From: CAWBYL01 sp963793025
GTDB taxonomy: Bacteria > Actinomycetota > Acidimicrobiia > Acidimicrobiales > Acidimicrobilacustridaceae
Assembly: GCA_963793025.1 (NCBI GenBank)
Contig: CAWBYL010000006.1
Location: 682,001 to 746,000, forward strand
Direction of reading: 5' to 3'
Length of the DNA: 64,000 nucleotides
Positions 14,312 through 23,435 of the stretch are shown in pieces. Made by a program: the position numbers and the translations under genes. Under the pieces are notes generated by a model, which saw nothing but the letters and a program-made list of their open reading frames with translations, searched no databases and was not told where the DNA came from. How positions within the stretch are numbered: the first letter of the stretch is position 1; each line of letters begins with the position of its first letter.

Positions 14312-16417
14312 TCAGGGGAGTTGGTGGATCACCAGGGGCATGACCACCGGTACGCCGGCCTCGCGCAACAGGGCAGCGGCGACCGTGGTGGTCCAGCCCG
14401 TCCGGTAGGTGTCGTCGACGAGCAGCACCGGTCCCGAGGTCGGGATCGTGACCTCGGCGCGGACCCGGAGAGAGGCGAACAGAGCCGTGACCCTCGGCCC
14501 CGACGGCGCGTCGTCGGGTGGGCGCGGCCCGCTCACCTCGAGGGCGTCGACGAGCTCCAGCTTGCCCACCGTGGCGATGCGCTCGGCCAGGTCGCGCACC
14601 ATCGTCGGGTGGCGACGCGACGGCACGGGCACCACCGCCACCGGCCGATCCGCCCACACCTTTCGCCATCGGGACAGCACGGCCACGACCCCGGCGACCA
14701 CGTCGTCGGAGAGCGGCTGGTCGGGGCCCGCCAGCTGTCCCACCGCGTCCTGCCAACCGGGGGTGTCGGCGAAGGTGAGGGCTCGCCCCTCGGCGGCACC
14801 GACGATGGTCGCCTTGCGCCCCCCGGCGGCGCCTGACGGCCAGCGCTTGCGCGGCTCGATCACCGTGTCGGCTCCCCGCAGGTGGGTCCGGGCGGCCTCC
14901 ACGGCCTCCGCCGGGGGACGGTCACCCGGATGGGGGAGCACTCCGGTGCACACCGAGCACCGACCGCACGGGCCGGGATCGGGGTCGTCGAGGGCCTGCT
15001 GCAGGAACTCCATGAGACAGCCCCGCCCGGCGGCGTAGGCCCGCATGAGATCGGCCTCGGCCTGGCGGACGGCCGCCACCTGGGTCCACTTCTCGGCGTC
15101 GTACTCATAGGGCACCCCGGTGGCCACCCAGCCCTGAGTCGTGCGCTCGACCACCCCGTCGACGGCGGTGACCCGCAGGAGGGCCTCGATGCGACCCCGC
15201 CGCAGGTCGGTGGCCGATTCGAGGGCGGGGACGCTCATGGGCTCGTCGCGGTCCCGTAGCACCGCCAGGATGCGCTCCACGTGGGCCGGGTCGGGCACGG
15301 TGGCGGTGGCGAAGTACCGCCAGATCCGCTCGTCGGTCTCGGCCGGGAGCAACACCGCCTCGGCGCTCTCGATCGCCCGCCCCGCTCGTCCGACCTGCTG
15401 GTAGTAGGCCACCGGGGAGTCGGGCGACCCGACGTGGACGCAGAAGCCCAGATCGGGCTTGTCGTACCCCATGCCCAGCGCCGAGGTGGCCACCACCGCC
15501 TTGAGGCGGTTGGCCCGGAGGTCGTCCTCCACCTTCTCCCGCTCGACGGGGTCGAGCTGGCCCGAGTACGCCGCCACCACGTGGCCCTGGGACCGGAGGA
15601 AGCCCGCCAACCGGCGCGTCTCGGCCACCGTGGGGACGTACACGATTCCCGACCCCGGTAGCTCGCCGATGGCGGTGTCGAGCCAGGCGTAGCGCTCCAG
15701 CGGGCCGAGCCCGGGGAGCACGGACAGCCGCAACGACGACCGGGCCAGGCCGCCCCGCAGGACCACGGTGGCCTCGCCCAGCTGGCCGGCCACGTCGGTC
15801 GTGACCCGCTCGTTGGCCGTCGCGGTGGTGGCCAGCACCGGGGTGTCGGGCACCGCGAACAGGACCCGGGACAACCGCTGGTAGTCGGGACGGAAGTCGA
15901 ACCCCCAGTCGGAGATGCAGTGAGCCTCGTCGATCACCACCAGTCCGGCGTCGGCCACCATCGGCCCGATGCGGCGGGCGAAGCCGGGGTTGGCGAGCCG
16001 CTCGGGGGAGACGAGCAGCACGTCGACCTCGCCGGCCGCCATCGAGGCGAGCACCGCGTCCCAGTCGTCGACGTTGGTGGAGTTGATGGTGACGGCCCGC
16101 AGCCCGGCTCGTCGGGCGGCGTCGATCTGGTCCCGCATGAGGGCGAGCAGCGGTGACACCACGAGGGTGGGCCCGCCGCCGAGGGCCCGGATGGCGGCGG
16201 TGGCGGCCCAGTACACGGCTGACTTCCCCCACCCGGTGGCCTGCACGACCAGCACCCGGTCCTGGTCGGCCACCAGGGCCTCCACCGCCCGTGACTGGTC
16301 TTCCCGGGGGGCGGCGTCGGGTCCGGCCATGGCCGCCAGCACGGAGGCCAGGTGGTCCTGGGCGGCGGCGACCAGCTCGTCGCGGTCGCGCTGGCGCCAC
16401 GCTCCGGTGTCGGGCAC
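14312..16417 (-). CDS. recQ: RecQ-family DNA helicase with C-terminal phosphoribosyltransferase-like domain
   Basis: A 701-residue protein from GTG 16417. Residues ~30-370 are a superfamily 2 helicase: Walker A VQATGWGKSAVY, DEAH box VVIDEAHCISDWG, motif III TTATANERV and motif VI QVGRAGRA. A RecQ zinc-binding part follows, with Cys residues in GRGCLMEF and PGPCGRCSVC, and a winged-helix segment is possible. The last ~110 residues are a ComF-like phosphoribosyltransferase fold, with VAVVPVPSRRHP and the PRPP loop PVLLVDDTYRTGWTT. RecQ unwinds 3-prime overhang DNA in recombination and repair; the extra domain is unusual. It begins 4 bases after the flippase-like gene and ends before the repeat locus. 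Confidence 0.9.
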   Translation of the reverse strand: MPDTGAWRQRDRDELVAAAQDHLASVLAAMAGPDAAPREDQSRAVEALVADQDRVLVVQATGWGKSAVYWAATAAIRALGGGPTLVVSPLLALMRDQIDAARRAGLRAVTINSTNVDDWDAVLASMAAGEVDVLLVSPERLANPGFARRIGPMVADAGLVVIDEAHCISDWGFDFRPDYQRLSRVLFAVPDTPVLATTATANERVTTDVAGQLGEATVVLRGGLARSSLRLSVLPGLGPLERYAWLDTAIGELPGSGIVYVPTVAETRRLAGFLRSQGHVVAAYSGQLDPVEREKVEDDLRANRLKAVVATSALGMGYDKPDLGFCVHVGSPDSPVAYYQQVGRAGRAIESAEAVLLPAETDERIWRYFATATVPDPAHVERILAVLRDRDEPMSVPALESATDLRRGRIEALLRVTAVDGVVERTTQGWVATGVPYEYDAEKWTQVAAVRQAEADLMRAYAAGRGCLMEFLQQALDDPDPGPCGRCSVCTGVLPHPGDRPPAEAVEAARTHLRGADTVIEPRKRWPSGAAGGRKATIVGAAEGRALTFADTPGWQDAVGQLAGPDQPLSDDVVAGVVAVLSRWRKVWADRPVAVVPVPSRRHPTMVRDLAERIATVGKLELVDALEVSGPRPPDDAPSGPRVTALFASLRVRAEVTIPTSGPVLLVDDTYRTGWTTTVAAALLREAGVPVVMPLVIHQLP

Positions 16418-16421
16418 CGCC

Positions 16422-17567
16422 TCAGACCTCGGCCGGGGTTCGCAACGGGCGGCGCCAGGAGCGCTTGGTCGCCCACACGACCCAGCCGGCGGCGCCCACC
16501 GGGATCTCGGCCAGGTAGGTGAAGCCACGGAACAAGAACACCGCGCCGGCCGAGGCGGCGTCGTGGCCACCGAAGCCGATCAGCGCCGCCACCGCGCCGG
16601 TCTCCACGAAGCCGACCCCGCTCGGAGTGAGGGGGATGGTCTCCAGCAACCGGGCGAAGGAGAAAGCGGCGAACACCTCGATCCAGCCGAGCGACTCGGT
16701 GCCGATCCCGATGGCCCGCACACAGGCCAGCAACAGCAGGAACTGGCCCAGGTTGTAGGCGATCATCCACAACGTCAGCCGCCACCAGTGGTGACGCAGC
16801 AGCCCGATGCTGTCGTGACGGAAGTTCAACACCGCGCCGGTCACATCGAAGGTGGTCGGACGGTGGACCCGCCGCAGGACGGGGTCGATGATGCGTTGGG
16901 CCAGGCCGCCGATCGAGGTGGCCAGGGCTTCGCTGCGCATGATGAGGGCCAGGACCGCGGCCGCCCCCAGCAGGGCGATCAGCCCGACGAGGGTGGGGGC
17001 CAGCAGGTGCCCGGTCGCCCGTCCGGTCATGATCAACAGACCCAGGGCGAGCACGGGCATGCCCAGCTTGGCGAACACGTTCCAGACGCCGGACACGAGG
17101 ATCGACAGCGTGACCGGTTGGACGCCGAACCCCCACGACATGTCGATGGCGTAGGTGGCTCCCACCCCGACGGCCCCGCCGAAGGGCACGACGTTGGACA
17201 CCGCGCTGCCGGCGAAGTTCACCGTGACGGCCTGGGGGTGGGTGAGCCCCGGGAGGCTGTTGGTGAGCACCCCGCTGTAGGCGAGCATGCCCAACACCCA
17301 CAGCACGGTGAGACCGAGGAGCTGCATCGAGGAGAGGTTGGCGATCTCGTGCCAGATCTCCGAGTAGTGCGAATCGGTGACGGCGGGGATCACGAAGGCG
17401 AAGATCAGTCCGACCACCAGCATGGAGGAACCGCCCTCGACCAGGCGGCGCACGGTGGTCTTCTTGTGGAGCTCGTTGCCGACGACCGTCCGAGGGTCGG
17501 TCGTCTCGTCGGCGGTCAGGCCTCGGAGCGCGCTCGGGACGCCGTCGTCGGCCGAGTCAGGGGTCAC
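16422..17567 (-). CDS. Flippase-like integral membrane protein (lysylphosphatidylglycerol synthase TM family)
   Basis: A 381-residue membrane protein with about eight predicted helices, of the UPF0104/AglD/MprF-flippase group. Motifs include GSAVSNVVPFGGAVGVG in the first half and FSFARLLETIPLTPSGVGFVE in the second, both typical of this family, which is thought to translocate lipids or glycolipids across the membrane. Start GTG 17567 overlaps the stop of the upstream PIG-L gene (GTGA). Co-expression with a sugar deacetylase and the nearby GT4 glycosyltransferase suggests handling of a glycolipid. The downstream partner RecQ is functionally unrelated. Confidence 0.82.
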   Translation of the reverse strand: MTPDSADDGVPSALRGLTADETTDPRTVVGNELHKKTTVRRLVEGGSSMLVVGLIFAFVIPAVTDSHYSEIWHEIANLSSMQLLGLTVLWVLGMLAYSGVLTNSLPGLTHPQAVTVNFAGSAVSNVVPFGGAVGVGATYAIDMSWGFGVQPVTLSILVSGVWNVFAKLGMPVLALGLLIMTGRATGHLLAPTLVGLIALLGAAAVLALIMRSEALATSIGGLAQRIIDPVLRRVHRPTTFDVTGAVLNFRHDSIGLLRHHWWRLTLWMIAYNLGQFLLLLACVRAIGIGTESLGWIEVFAAFSFARLLETIPLTPSGVGFVETGAVAALIGFGGHDAASAGAVFLFRGFTYLAEIPVGAAGWVVWATKRSWRRPLRTPAEV

Positions 17568-18415
17568 GGGATGGCCGGCGCGAACAGGTCGTCGAACAGC
17601 GCTGGGCCGGCGTCCTGGTCCTCGGTGGCGGCCCGGTCGGCTTCGGGGACCACGAACCACTCCGTGGCGAAGGCCAGGGCGAAGACGTCGTCGGGTAGCC
17701 CGAGGAAGACGGCCAGGGTGCGCACCGTGTCGGGGGCGCCCGTGGCCTGGGAGGCGTGGGCCTGCATCGATGCCCGCTTGGCCGCGATCACCGGCGCGGC
17801 GTCGACGGTGTGGGTGATGACGGCGTGGGGCGAGTACCAGTTGGAGATGTCGGGGGGCACGAAACCGGCGGGGACCTCGAGCCCCATGGTGCGGGCCAGG
17901 TCGATGCCCCCGGAGAGGAACTCCCGGTCGATGGTGGCCTGGGCCAGCGGGATTCCGGTGGTCGCCGACGCCATCCGGGCGATCTCGTGCACCCGACGGT
18001 GGTCGGGGTGGCCGTAGCCCCCGTTGACGTCGTCGGCGACCAACAGGTCGGCCTGCTCCTCCTCGAGGATGGCGACCAGCCGGGACGCGGCCTCTTCGAC
18101 CGGTGCGGCGCAGAGCGAACCCGGCGCCCACCCGCCCACCGGCGCGTCCAGGTGGCCCGAATCGCCGTAGCCGAGGACGGCCAGGCGCGACACCCCGAGG
18201 GCGTCGACCGAGGCCTGGGCCTCGGCCCGACGCCGGCTGCCGAGGTCCTCGTCGTCGGCCAGCACCTCGTCGCCGACCTCGCCGATCTCGCCGCTCGTGG
18301 CCAGGACCAGCACCACCCGGTGCCCGGCCGCGGCGGCGCGAGCCAGTGTCCCCGCCGTCAGCAGGGCTTCATCGTCGGGGTGGGCGTGGAACGCGACGAG
18401 GGTCCGGCGGGTCAC
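17564..18415 (-). CDS. PIG-L family zinc deacetylase (MshB/Mca-like)
   Basis: A 283-residue protein of the LmbE/PIG-L family. Metal ligands are in AFHAHPDDEALLTAG (HPDD) and GYGHPDHRRVHE (HPDH). Members remove acetyl groups from N-acetylglucosamine-containing molecules: MshB in mycothiol synthesis, Mca for mycothiol conjugates, or glycolipid deacetylases. DDVNGGYGHPDH resembles MshB/Mca. No other mycothiol gene is present, so I leave the specific role open. Start GTG 18415. It leads an overlapping operon with the flippase-like protein and RecQ and is divergent from the GT4 gene at 18489. Confidence 0.85.
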   Translation of the reverse strand: MTRRTLVAFHAHPDDEALLTAGTLARAAAAGHRVVLVLATSGEIGEVGDEVLADDEDLGSRRRAEAQASVDALGVSRLAVLGYGDSGHLDAPVGGWAPGSLCAAPVEEAASRLVAILEEEQADLLVADDVNGGYGHPDHRRVHEIARMASATTGIPLAQATIDREFLSGGIDLARTMGLEVPAGFVPPDISNWYSPHAVITHTVDAAPVIAAKRASMQAHASQATGAPDTVRTLAVFLGLPDDVFALAFATEWFVVPEADRAATEDQDAGPALFDDLFAPAIP

Positions 18416-18488
18416 CGGCGCATTCTTGCAGGGCTACGCGGAGGAGTACCGTGACCGGTAGTCGCGTGCCGGAGCCGGGAGGTGTTTC

Positions 18489-19658
18489 GTGGCGCAGAGC
18501 GAGCCCGCCCGCCCCCGGCCGGCATCCCCCATCTCCACCCCGCTGCGCATCGGGCTGGTCTCGGACTGCTACGTCCCCCGCCTCGGGGGCATCGAGATGC
18601 AGGTTCACGATCTGGCTCGCAACCTCCAGGCCGCCGGCCACGACGTGGTCGTGATCACCCCCACGCCCGGGCCGACGGTGGTCGACGGGGTACGGGTCCA
18701 CCGCATCGACGTACCGTTGCTGCCCTTCGACATCCCGTTCACGCCGCGCGCCTTTCGGCTGGTGGCCGACCTCCTGGAGCGCGAACAGGTCGACGTCGCC
18801 CATTTCCACGGTGGGATCGCCAGCCCACTGGCCTATCTCGCGGCCCGGGCGGCCCAGCAGGTCGGGATCCCGACGGTGATCACCGTGCACTGCATGTGGA
18901 GCTATGCCACGCCTGCGTTCGCCGGCCTCGACCGCATCGGGCACTGGTCGACGTGGCCGGTGGTGCTGTCGGCGGTGAGCGACGTCGCCGCCCAGCCCAT
19001 CCGTCGCCTGGCCGGTCCGGACCAGCCGGTGGTCGTGCTGCCCAACGGCATCGACGAGGCGGCATGGCGCGTCGAGCACGTGGAGTCCGATCCGGGCACC
19101 GTCACCCTCGTGTCGGTGATGCGCCTCGCCCCCCGAAAGCGCCCGCTGCAGATGTTGCGGATGATCCGCCGCGTGGTCGACCGCGTCGGGCCCGATCTCA
19201 CGCTGCGGGTGATCGTGATCGGCGACGGTCCGGAGCGACCCCAGCTCGAGAAGTTCCTCCGGACCCACGGTCTCACCGAGGTGGTCGATCTCGTGGGTCG
19301 ACGCACCCGCGAGGAGATCCGCCAGATCTTCGCCGGGGGCGACGTCTTCGTGGCCCCGGCCAACCTCGAGTCGTTCGGGATCGCCGCCCTCGAGGCCCGC
19401 TGCGCCGGCCTGCCCGTCGTGGCCAAGGCCCGCACCGGGATCCGGGAGTTCGTCGAGCACGGCCGGGAGGGACTGCTCGCCCGCAGCGACGCCGACATGG
19501 TCGACCAGCTCACCCGGATCGTGCGCGATCGCGAGCTGCGCCTGCTCATCGCCAAGCACAACCGGGACACGCCGTCGCCGGTGGACTGGGTCGACGTCGT
19601 GGCCCGCAACGTGGCCGCCTACCAACTGGCTAGGACGCTGGTTCCGCCGACGCGGTGA
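18489..19658 (+). CDS. GT4-family glycosyltransferase
   Basis: A 389-residue GT-B glycosyltransferase, retaining type. The N-terminal half has RIGLVSDCYVPRLGGIEMQV (donor-side glycine loop) and VAHFHGGIASPLAY; the C-terminal half has VMRLAPRKRP, IGDGPERPQLE and APANLESFGIAALEARCAGL, the ExxxxxxLE signature. Start GTG 18489 follows GGGAGG with a 6-base spacer. A membrane anchor is absent, so it works at the cytosolic face. The HGGIASPLAYLA segment is typical of lipid-linked mannosyl/glucosyl transferases. The divergent PIG-L and flippase genes suggest a glycolipid pathway. The last 29 bases overlap the convergent PAP2 gene. Confidence 0.87.
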   Translation: MAQSEPARPRPASPISTPLRIGLVSDCYVPRLGGIEMQVHDLARNLQAAGHDVVVITPTPGPTVVDGVRVHRIDVPLLPFDIPFTPRAFRLVADLLEREQVDVAHFHGGIASPLAYLAARAAQQVGIPTVITVHCMWSYATPAFAGLDRIGHWSTWPVVLSAVSDVAAQPIRRLAGPDQPVVVLPNGIDEAAWRVEHVESDPGTVTLVSVMRLAPRKRPLQMLRMIRRVVDRVGPDLTLRVIVIGDGPERPQLEKFLRTHGLTEVVDLVGRRTREEIRQIFAGGDVFVAPANLESFGIAALEARCAGLPVVAKARTGIREFVEHGREGLLARSDADMVDQLTRIVRDRELRLLIAKHNRDTPSPVDWVDVVARNVAAYQLARTLVPPTR

Positions 19659-20472
19659 TCGGCGCCCGGCGCCCGGCGCGGGTGACGAGCCGGGCCACGC
19701 CGTAGCCGACCACGAAGATCAGCAGTCCGCCCACGGCGTCGAGGAAGTAGTGGTTGCCGGTGATCACCACCACGAAGATGGTGGCGACCGGGTACAGCAG
19801 GGCGAGCGACTTGGCCCACCAGCTGCGGACCCTGGGGTAGTACACGGCGAGCCCCCAGAAGGCCCAGCCGCAGTGCAGCGAGGGCATCGCCGCGAACTGG
19901 TTGGAGATGGTCTTCATGCCCTCGGAGTCGAACGACCAGAAGGTGGGGTACTTCACCAGCGTGTCGACGAACCCGTAGAAGTGGCCGCCGCTGACGTCGT
20001 CGAGCAGGCGGGGCGGCATCAGCGGGAAGGTGGCGAACCCGATGAGCCCGAGCATCGTGCCGATGGCCAGGGTGTTGCGCCACAGCGGGTAGTCGTCGGG
20101 GTGGAGGCGGTACAAGAAGACGAGCCCACCGATGGTGGCGGCCAGGTACACCGAGCCGTAGAAGTAGTTGGCGGCGATGATCAGCGGCGTGAAGCCGAGG
20201 GCCCACTGCTGGATGGCGTGCTCGTGCCAGATGCCCAGGTCCTCCTGCCACCGGATGAGGCGCAGAGCGTTGTCGTAGGCCCGGGCGGGCGAGGCCGAGG
20301 AGAAGTTGCGCACCGACTCGTAGACCCCGTTGAGGACGAGGACGATGATCATCTCCTTCCACCAGTACAGGGTCGACCCGTCGGAGAGCGTGCGTCCGTT
20401 GCGCCAACGCGACCGCGTCGCGCCGGCGACGGTGCCCACCGCCGGGTCGGCCTCCGCCTGCGAGCCGCTCAC
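19630..20472 (-). CDS. PAP2-superfamily membrane enzyme (inositolphosphotransferase-like)
   Basis: A 280-residue protein with about six transmembrane segments. The PAP2 active-site motifs are AMPSLHCGWAFW (PSLH) and TGNHYFLDAVGG (GNHYxxD), with an upstream basic segment near LMPPRLL. This pattern matches the PAP2_3 branch, which includes inositol-phosphoryl-ceramide synthase-like and mycobacterial phosphoinositol enzymes, rather than simple lipid phosphatases. It probably transfers or hydrolyses a phosphate head group at the outer membrane face. Start GTG 20472 overlaps the stop of the PQQ dehydrogenase gene. Its 3-prime end overlaps the GT4 gene on the other strand by 29 bases. Confidence 0.82.
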   Translation of the reverse strand: MSGSQAEADPAVGTVAGATRSRWRNGRTLSDGSTLYWWKEMIIVLVLNGVYESVRNFSSASPARAYDNALRLIRWQEDLGIWHEHAIQQWALGFTPLIIAANYFYGSVYLAATIGGLVFLYRLHPDDYPLWRNTLAIGTMLGLIGFATFPLMPPRLLDDVSGGHFYGFVDTLVKYPTFWSFDSEGMKTISNQFAAMPSLHCGWAFWGLAVYYPRVRSWWAKSLALLYPVATIFVVVITGNHYFLDAVGGLLIFVVGYGVARLVTRAGRRAPITASAEPAS

Positions 20473-21884
20473 CCCACGATCCTCGACAAGGTGCCTGCCG
20501 TCGACAGCACGTAGAGCTCGCCCTGGTCGTCCTCGCCGAAGCTGGCGAGCGTCCCCGTCTCGACCGACGCGCCGAGGGCGGCGTCGTCGAGCACGATGCC
20601 CGAGCGGGCGAGGAGGCCACGGATCTCACTGGTGCAGTAGTCGGCGTACACGTAGGTGCCCCGCAGCTCGGGGACAGCCGACCCGCGGTAGACGTATCCG
20701 CCAGTCACGGAGCAGTTGCCACCGTCGTGGGAGTAGGTGAACAAGGGGTTGACCATGCCCTCCGGAGGGGTGCCGTTGGTGCGGAACCGAGCGTTGCCCT
20801 CCATCCAGTTCCACCCCAGGTTGGCACCTCGACCGGCACCGAACACGGACGGCAGCCAGTTGATCTCCTCGACCTTCTCCTGGCCGACGTCGGCGACCCA
20901 CAGGTCGCCGTTGGCCCGGTCGAAGCTGAACCGCCACGGGTTGCGGGCGCCGTAGAGCCACACCTCGGGCGCGCCCCCGCCGGCCACGAACGGGTTGGTC
21001 GGAGGGATGGCGTACGGAGCCACCACGTTGAACACCGACGGGTCGATGCGCAGGATCTTGCCGAGCAGGGAGCTGGTGTCCTGGGCGTGGCCGTTGGGAT
21101 CGCCGGCTCCGCCACCGTCGCCCACGCCGATGTAGAGGTAGCCGTCGGGCCCCAGGGCCAGCTGGCCACCGTTGTGGTTGCTGGCATCGCGATGGGCGAT
21201 GGTGAGCAGCACACGGCGGCTCTTCGGGTCGATCTCCACGCCGTCGAACTTCTGAGGGTCGTCGGTGACGGTGTACGCCGCGACCACGATGTCGCCGTTG
21301 GCGATCGTGTGGTCGACGTAGAGCGTTCGGCCGTCGCTGCTGAAGGCGAGGCCCAGCAGCCCCCGCTCACCCTCGGTGGTGACGAGATCGGAGATGTCGA
21401 GGACCGGGTCCTGAGCGAGCCGCGTGACGCCGGTGCGCTTCACCCGACCGGTGGTCTTGTCGTACTCGGTCTCGAGGTTGAGGACCCGCACCGTGCCGCC
21501 CCGCTCGGCGATCCACATCTGGTCGCGGCCGTTGCGGGCGGTCATGGCCACCGGCTCGGTCAGGAAGGGCACCGGCTCGAACGTCTCGGGCGAGGTGGGT
21601 GGCGGCTGGGGCCTCGGGTTGTTCTCGTCGATCTCCGGAAGCTTCTCCACCAGCGTCTCGAGGCGCACGGTGACGCCGTCGAGGCTCGTCGGCCCCGGGC
21701 CGGGATCGAGAACCGTGGTGGTGGTGCTGGTGGACGTGGTCGTCGTGGTCCCCACGCTGGAGTCGGCCGAGGTGCAGGCGACGGCCAGCACGCCCAGGGC
21801 GGCGACGACGGTCGCGGCCAGCACCGCTCCGACCGGGCGGCGGGGGTGGACGGCGGGGGCGCGACGGTCGGAGGGCTCGGGCAT
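20469..21884 (-). CDS. PQQ-dependent sugar dehydrogenase (lipoprotein)
   Basis: A 471-residue exported protein. The N-terminus has a basic region, a hydrophobic core and the lipobox VLAVACTSA, so Cys37 is probably lipidated; a Thr/Ser-rich linker follows. The rest is a six-bladed beta-propeller of the soluble glucose/aldose dehydrogenase family (Pfam GSDH), with ERGLLGLAFSSDGR, DASNHNGGQLALGPDG, LYIGVGDGGGAGDPN and YGARNPWRFSFD, which hold the PQQ and Ca2+ ligands. It oxidises sugars outside the membrane; the electron acceptor is unknown. It is transcribed ahead of the PAP2 gene. A TAGCCT box lies 9 bases before the ATG. Confidence 0.88.
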   Translation of the reverse strand: MPEPSDRRAPAVHPRRPVGAVLAATVVAALGVLAVACTSADSSVGTTTTTSTSTTTTVLDPGPGPTSLDGVTVRLETLVEKLPEIDENNPRPQPPPTSPETFEPVPFLTEPVAMTARNGRDQMWIAERGGTVRVLNLETEYDKTTGRVKRTGVTRLAQDPVLDISDLVTTEGERGLLGLAFSSDGRTLYVDHTIANGDIVVAAYTVTDDPQKFDGVEIDPKSRRVLLTIAHRDASNHNGGQLALGPDGYLYIGVGDGGGAGDPNGHAQDTSSLLGKILRIDPSVFNVVAPYAIPPTNPFVAGGGAPEVWLYGARNPWRFSFDRANGDLWVADVGQEKVEEINWLPSVFGAGRGANLGWNWMEGNARFRTNGTPPEGMVNPLFTYSHDGGNCSVTGGYVYRGSAVPELRGTYVYADYCTSEIRGLLARSGIVLDDAALGASVETGTLASFGEDDQGELYVLSTAGTLSRIVG

Positions 21885-21893
21885 GGAGCCCCG

Positions 21894-21899
21894 AGGCTA
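21894..21899 (-). promoter_or_regulatory. Candidate -10 box (TAGCCT) for the PQQ dehydrogenase gene
   Basis: On the minus strand TAGCCT ends 9 bases before the ATG at 21884, with no ribosome binding site. A leader of one to three bases is possible. Confidence 0.3.
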
Positions 21900-21933
21900 C
21901 CGATCGCGATGGCGTCGCAGGTGGGCAGGCCCC

Positions 21934-22785
21934 TCACCGAGGGGGGCGGATGAGGCCTTCCTGGATCACGGTGACGGCCAGCTTGCCGTCGGGGGTGAAC
22001 ACCGCGCCGCGGGCGAACCCGCGTCCGCCGCTGGCCGACGGCGTGTCCTGGGCGTACAGCAGCCACTCGTCGGCCCGGAACGGCCGGTGGAACCACATGG
22101 CGTGATCGAGGCTGGCCATGAACACGGCGTCGACGGGGCCCAGGGCATGGGGGAGCAGGGCGGTGTCGAGCAGCGTCATGTCCGACGCGTAGGTGAGGGC
22201 ACAGGCGTGCAGGACCGGATCGTCGGGCAGGGTGCCGGTGGCCTTGAGCCAGATCCGCTGGTATGGCGGCAGCGGCTTCTCCCGGTCGGTCGGGCCCCAG
22301 TCGCAGTTGCGGAGATCGAAGGGCAGGTCGACCTCGAAGCGGGTGTCGCCGCGCTCGGCGGCGATGTCGGCCCATCGCTCCTTGATGTTGGGGAGCGTCT
22401 CGGGGGCCGGTACCTCGGGCATGGGGTCGGAGTGGTCGAATCCGTCCTCGGGCACCTGGAACGACGCCGAGAGGCTGAAGATGGCCCGACCGTGCTGGAT
22501 GGCGGTGACCCGGCGGGTGACGAACGACAGCCCGTCGCGGATGCGGTCGACCTCGTACAGGATGGGGATGCGGGTGTCCCCGGGGCGCAGGAAGTAGGCG
22601 TGCAGTGAATGCACCCGGCTCTCGGGCTCGACGGTGCGGGCGGCGGCGACCAGGGCCTGACCGGCGACCTGGCCTCCGAAGACGCGTTGGCGCTCGGCGG
22701 GCGGGCTCCCCCCACGGAAGAGGTTCACCTCGATGGCCTCGAGGTCGAGCAGGGAGATGAGAGCGTCGACGGCAGCCTGGGACAC
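21934..22785 (-). CDS. tesB: Acyl-CoA thioesterase II
   Basis: A 283-residue double hot-dog thioesterase of the TesB family, cutting medium and long acyl-CoA to free acid and CoA. Family marks are FRGGSPPAERQRVFGGQVAGQ near residue 30, LHAYFLRPGDTRIPILYEVD, SFQVPEDGFDHSDPMP, SLDHAMWFHRPFRADEWLLY with the catalytic Asp, and the closing GGRGFARGAVFTPDG. The GTG at 22785 gives the normal length; the frame is open further upstream but that stretch is not conserved in appearance. It is divergent from the GtrA gene with ~150 bases between. Its metabolic partner genes are not adjacent. Confidence 0.9.
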   Translation of the reverse strand: MSQAAVDALISLLDLEAIEVNLFRGGSPPAERQRVFGGQVAGQALVAAARTVEPESRVHSLHAYFLRPGDTRIPILYEVDRIRDGLSFVTRRVTAIQHGRAIFSLSASFQVPEDGFDHSDPMPEVPAPETLPNIKERWADIAAERGDTRFEVDLPFDLRNCDWGPTDREKPLPPYQRIWLKATGTLPDDPVLHACALTYASDMTLLDTALLPHALGPVDAVFMASLDHAMWFHRPFRADEWLLYAQDTPSASGGRGFARGAVFTPDGKLAVTVIQEGLIRPPR

Positions 22786-22936
22786 GCCCAAATCTCGCAC
22801 ATCTGGCGACGGCCGGAGACGAACGGACCCGGTCACTCGGCTCGCGGACCGTTCCCGTGGCCCCGGTGCCATGGGCGGGGTGCGCGGTAGCGGTAGCGTG
22901 GCGTGGTTTGAGCGAACGGATGGAGCCCGCCCCGCA

Positions 22937-23422
22937 ATGAGTACCAAGACCCCGGCGCCCACGCCGACGCCGATGCCACAACCAACAGGTCTGGTGGGTT
23001 ACGTCGTCGGGCTGATCCGCACCAAGGGCCTGCGCTACGTGATGGTCTCGGTGGTGAACGTGCTGGTCGGAGGCGGCCTGCTCGTCGTCCTGCAGCACTG
23101 GATGCAGCCGGTGTACGCCAACATCACCGGCGTGGCCATCTCCGCCGTGCCCGCCTACTACATGAACCGGGCGTGGGTCTGGGGCAAGCGGGGCAAGAGC
23201 CACTGGAAGAAGGAGGTCCTGCCCTTCTGGGTGTTCACCGGGGCCGGCCTGATCCTCTCCACCCTGGCCATCCACTTCGCCCAGGACCACACCGACAACA
23301 AGTTCGTGATCCTGTTCGTCCAACTGTGCGCCTTCGGCGTGCTCTGGGTCATCCGGTTCTTCGTCCTCGACCGCCTCTTCCACGTCGAGGTCTTCGAGGA
23401 CGACACCCCTGACGAGCTGTGA
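22937..23422 (+). CDS. GtrA-family membrane protein
   Basis: A 161-residue protein with four predicted helices. After a ~25-residue proline-rich N-terminus come RYVMVSVVNVLVGGGLLVVL, AVPAYYMNRAWVWGKRGK, FWVFTGAGLILSTLAIHF and FVQLCAFGVLWVIRFFVLDR. The YxMNRxWVW motif is the hallmark of GtrA/DPMS-associated proteins, which are thought to flip or help transfer polyprenyl-phosphate sugars for cell-surface glycans. Start ATG 22937; a TAGCGT box lies ~35 bases upstream. The methyltransferase gene follows 13 bases downstream and is probably co-transcribed. No polyprenyl glycosyltransferase is adjacent. Confidence 0.85.
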   Translation: MSTKTPAPTPTPMPQPTGLVGYVVGLIRTKGLRYVMVSVVNVLVGGGLLVVLQHWMQPVYANITGVAISAVPAYYMNRAWVWGKRGKSHWKKEVLPFWVFTGAGLILSTLAIHFAQDHTDNKFVILFVQLCAFGVLWVIRFFVLDRLFHVEVFEDDTPDEL

Positions 23423-23435
23423 GTGTGAGGTCCCG

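Noticed and set aside
17564..19658. Mycothiol synthesis pair MshB-MshA
   Set aside because: A PIG-L deacetylase and a GT4 enzyme are adjacent, but the GT4 lacks MshA-specific features I could recognise and MshC/MshD are absent; a glycolipid role is as likely.
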